Assembly: GCA_031266315.1 (NCBI GenBank)
Contig: JAISBG010000698.1
Coordinates: forward strand, 1-6,352
Direction of reading: 5' to 3'
DNA from: Planctomycetaceae bacterium
Lineage (GTDB): Bacteria; Planctomycetota; Planctomycetia; Pirellulales; Thermoguttaceae
Length of the DNA stretch: 6,352 bases
Below, piece by piece: positions 5,955-6,352 of the stretch (the first letter of the stretch is position 1; each line of letters starts with the position of its first letter). Under the pieces are notes generated by a model, which worked only from the letters and a program-made list of their open reading frames with translations, did no database searches and was not told the origin of the DNA. A program made the position numbers and the translations under genes.

Positions 5955-6260
5955 TTAACTTAATACCTGAACAAGTTCTTTTTTAATTTGGCTTTCAATC
6001 GTGTGTTTCAACAAAATAGCGGCAACAGGCAAATCAACGGAAATCATCACCGAATCATTGAACGATTGAACGGAACCCGTCAACGAAAAACCTAAGACTT
6101 TGAAGGCAAATTCCATTGAATGAGGATCATTCCAGGTTTCGGTTAAATCAGTAACCGTGTAAGTGTGTTGCTGCTTAATTTCCTCATGTTTCCGTTTTAA
6201 CCGCTCTGTCGCTTTGTCCTGACCGAGTTGATGAGGAACCGTAATTTTCATTAAGGGCAT
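5955..6260 (-). CDS. Polyhydroxyalkanoic acid system (PHA_gran_rgn-like) family protein
   Basis: A 101-aa small basic cytoplasmic protein without signal peptide. It begins MPLMKITVPHQLGQDKATERLK, which fits the family's N-terminal beta strand, VPH-x-LGQ and helix with RL. It continues with a second half: VTETW-like strand (LTETWNDP, 39-46), FAFKVLGFSLTGSV (51-64), VMISVDLPVAAILLK (71-85) and a helix ending in LVQVLS. The length and the G-x-V-x(n)-V-x-LP pattern match the putative polyhydroxyalkanoic acid system proteins, small proteins found near PHA granule genes in proteobacteria and also in planctomycetes. A real link to PHA storage here is not shown. No Shine-Dalgarno precedes Met1 (6260) or the alternative Met4 (6251); Met1 is preferred because it gives the usual distance to VPH. 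It lies 30 nt after the upstream partial gene and is probably co-transcribed with it. Confidence 0.8.
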   Translation of the reverse strand: MPLMKITVPHQLGQDKATERLKRKHEEIKQQHTYTVTDLTETWNDPHSMEFAFKVLGFSLTGSVQSFNDSVMISVDLPVAAILLKHTIESQIKKELVQVLS

Positions 6261-6272
6261 AATTATTGGATC

Positions 6273-6287
6273 GGCGTTTAAAACGCC
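6273..6287. repeat. Small hairpin between the partial gene and the PHA-type gene
   Basis: GGCGTT (6273-6278) and AACGCC (6282-6287) pair perfectly around 3 nt. It fills much of the 30-nt gap between the stop at 6291 and the ATG at 6260. No T-run follows it in the minus-strand transcript, so read-through is expected. Its position where a ribosome site would normally be could influence translation of the PHA-type gene. Confidence 0.4.
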
Positions 6288-6290
6288 TGA

Positions 6291-6352
6291 TTAAATGTTG
6301 AGGATTTTTGCTTTGAGCCGGGAAATCAATTGAACGGCTTGACCGATTTCCT
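6291..6352 (-). CDS. Partial gene (3' end only), unidentified product
   Basis: The last 19 codons of a minus-strand frame that enters from the right edge: EIGQAVQLISRLKAKILNI, then TAA (6293-6291). The peptide looks like a regular amphipathic helix, as expected of a protein C-terminus, and the stop sits 30 nt before the next gene on the same strand. A second frame is open in this short piece but would overlap the next gene, so it is less likely. Too little is visible to name a family. Confidence 0.5.
   Translation of the reverse strand, partial: EIGQAVQLISRLKAKILNI

Noticed and set aside
5926..5957. Direct repeat CCGGTTTA (5926-5933, 5950-5957) with an AT palindrome between
   Set aside because: Short, overlapping the stop codon of the PHA-type gene, with no terminator-like stem; not enough to claim a function.

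Overview
The window looks like a piece of a planctomycete chromosome, probably from an AT-rich, host- or sediment-associated lineage. The evidence is the gene content: a DUF1559-type protein with a prepilin-like N-terminus, a small lipoprotein with a transthyretin/carboxypeptidase-regulatory-like fold directly behind it, and a secreted protein resembling the planctomycete DUF1598 family. These families are typical of Planctomycetota. The lineage call is inference from remembered family signatures; no search was run. All recognisable genes lie on the minus strand, and roughly 60% of the window is coding by my intervals.

Read in the direction of transcription, from high to low coordinates, the layout is as follows. 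(1) The last ~20 codons of an unidentified gene end at 6291. (2) A 101-aa protein of the polyhydroxyalkanoic-acid-system (PHA_gran_rgn-like) family follows (6260-5955). (3) A stand-alone CheY-type receiver comes next (5862-5503), with a candidate promoter just upstream and a candidate intrinsic terminator just downstream. (4) A 476-aa secreted DUF1598-like protein (5280-3850) is followed by a candidate terminator around 3614-3653. (5) An intergenic region with several inverted repeats (3189-3849) includes the leader of the next operon. (6) A two-gene operon encodes the DUF1559 pseudopilin-like protein (3188-1935) and, 16 nt later, the small lipoprotein (1918-1481). (7) A 1.4-kb gene-free, AT-rich stretch (86-1480) is full of hairpins, short tandem repeats and a long imperfect inverted repeat. 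(8) The first 28 codons of another minus-strand gene (85-1) lie behind a good ribosome binding site and a perfect operator-like dyad.

The genes do not form one obvious pathway. The DUF1559/lipoprotein pair is a recurring planctomycete cell-envelope arrangement of unknown function. The CheY protein could take part in chemotaxis or another phosphorelay, but no kinase or other chemotaxis gene is visible. The PHA-type protein suggests a link with storage granules only by family name.

I found no convincing new defence, mobile or RNA-guided system. The parts most worth a second look are the repeat-rich stretch at 300-1460 and the structured leader upstream of the DUF1559 operon.
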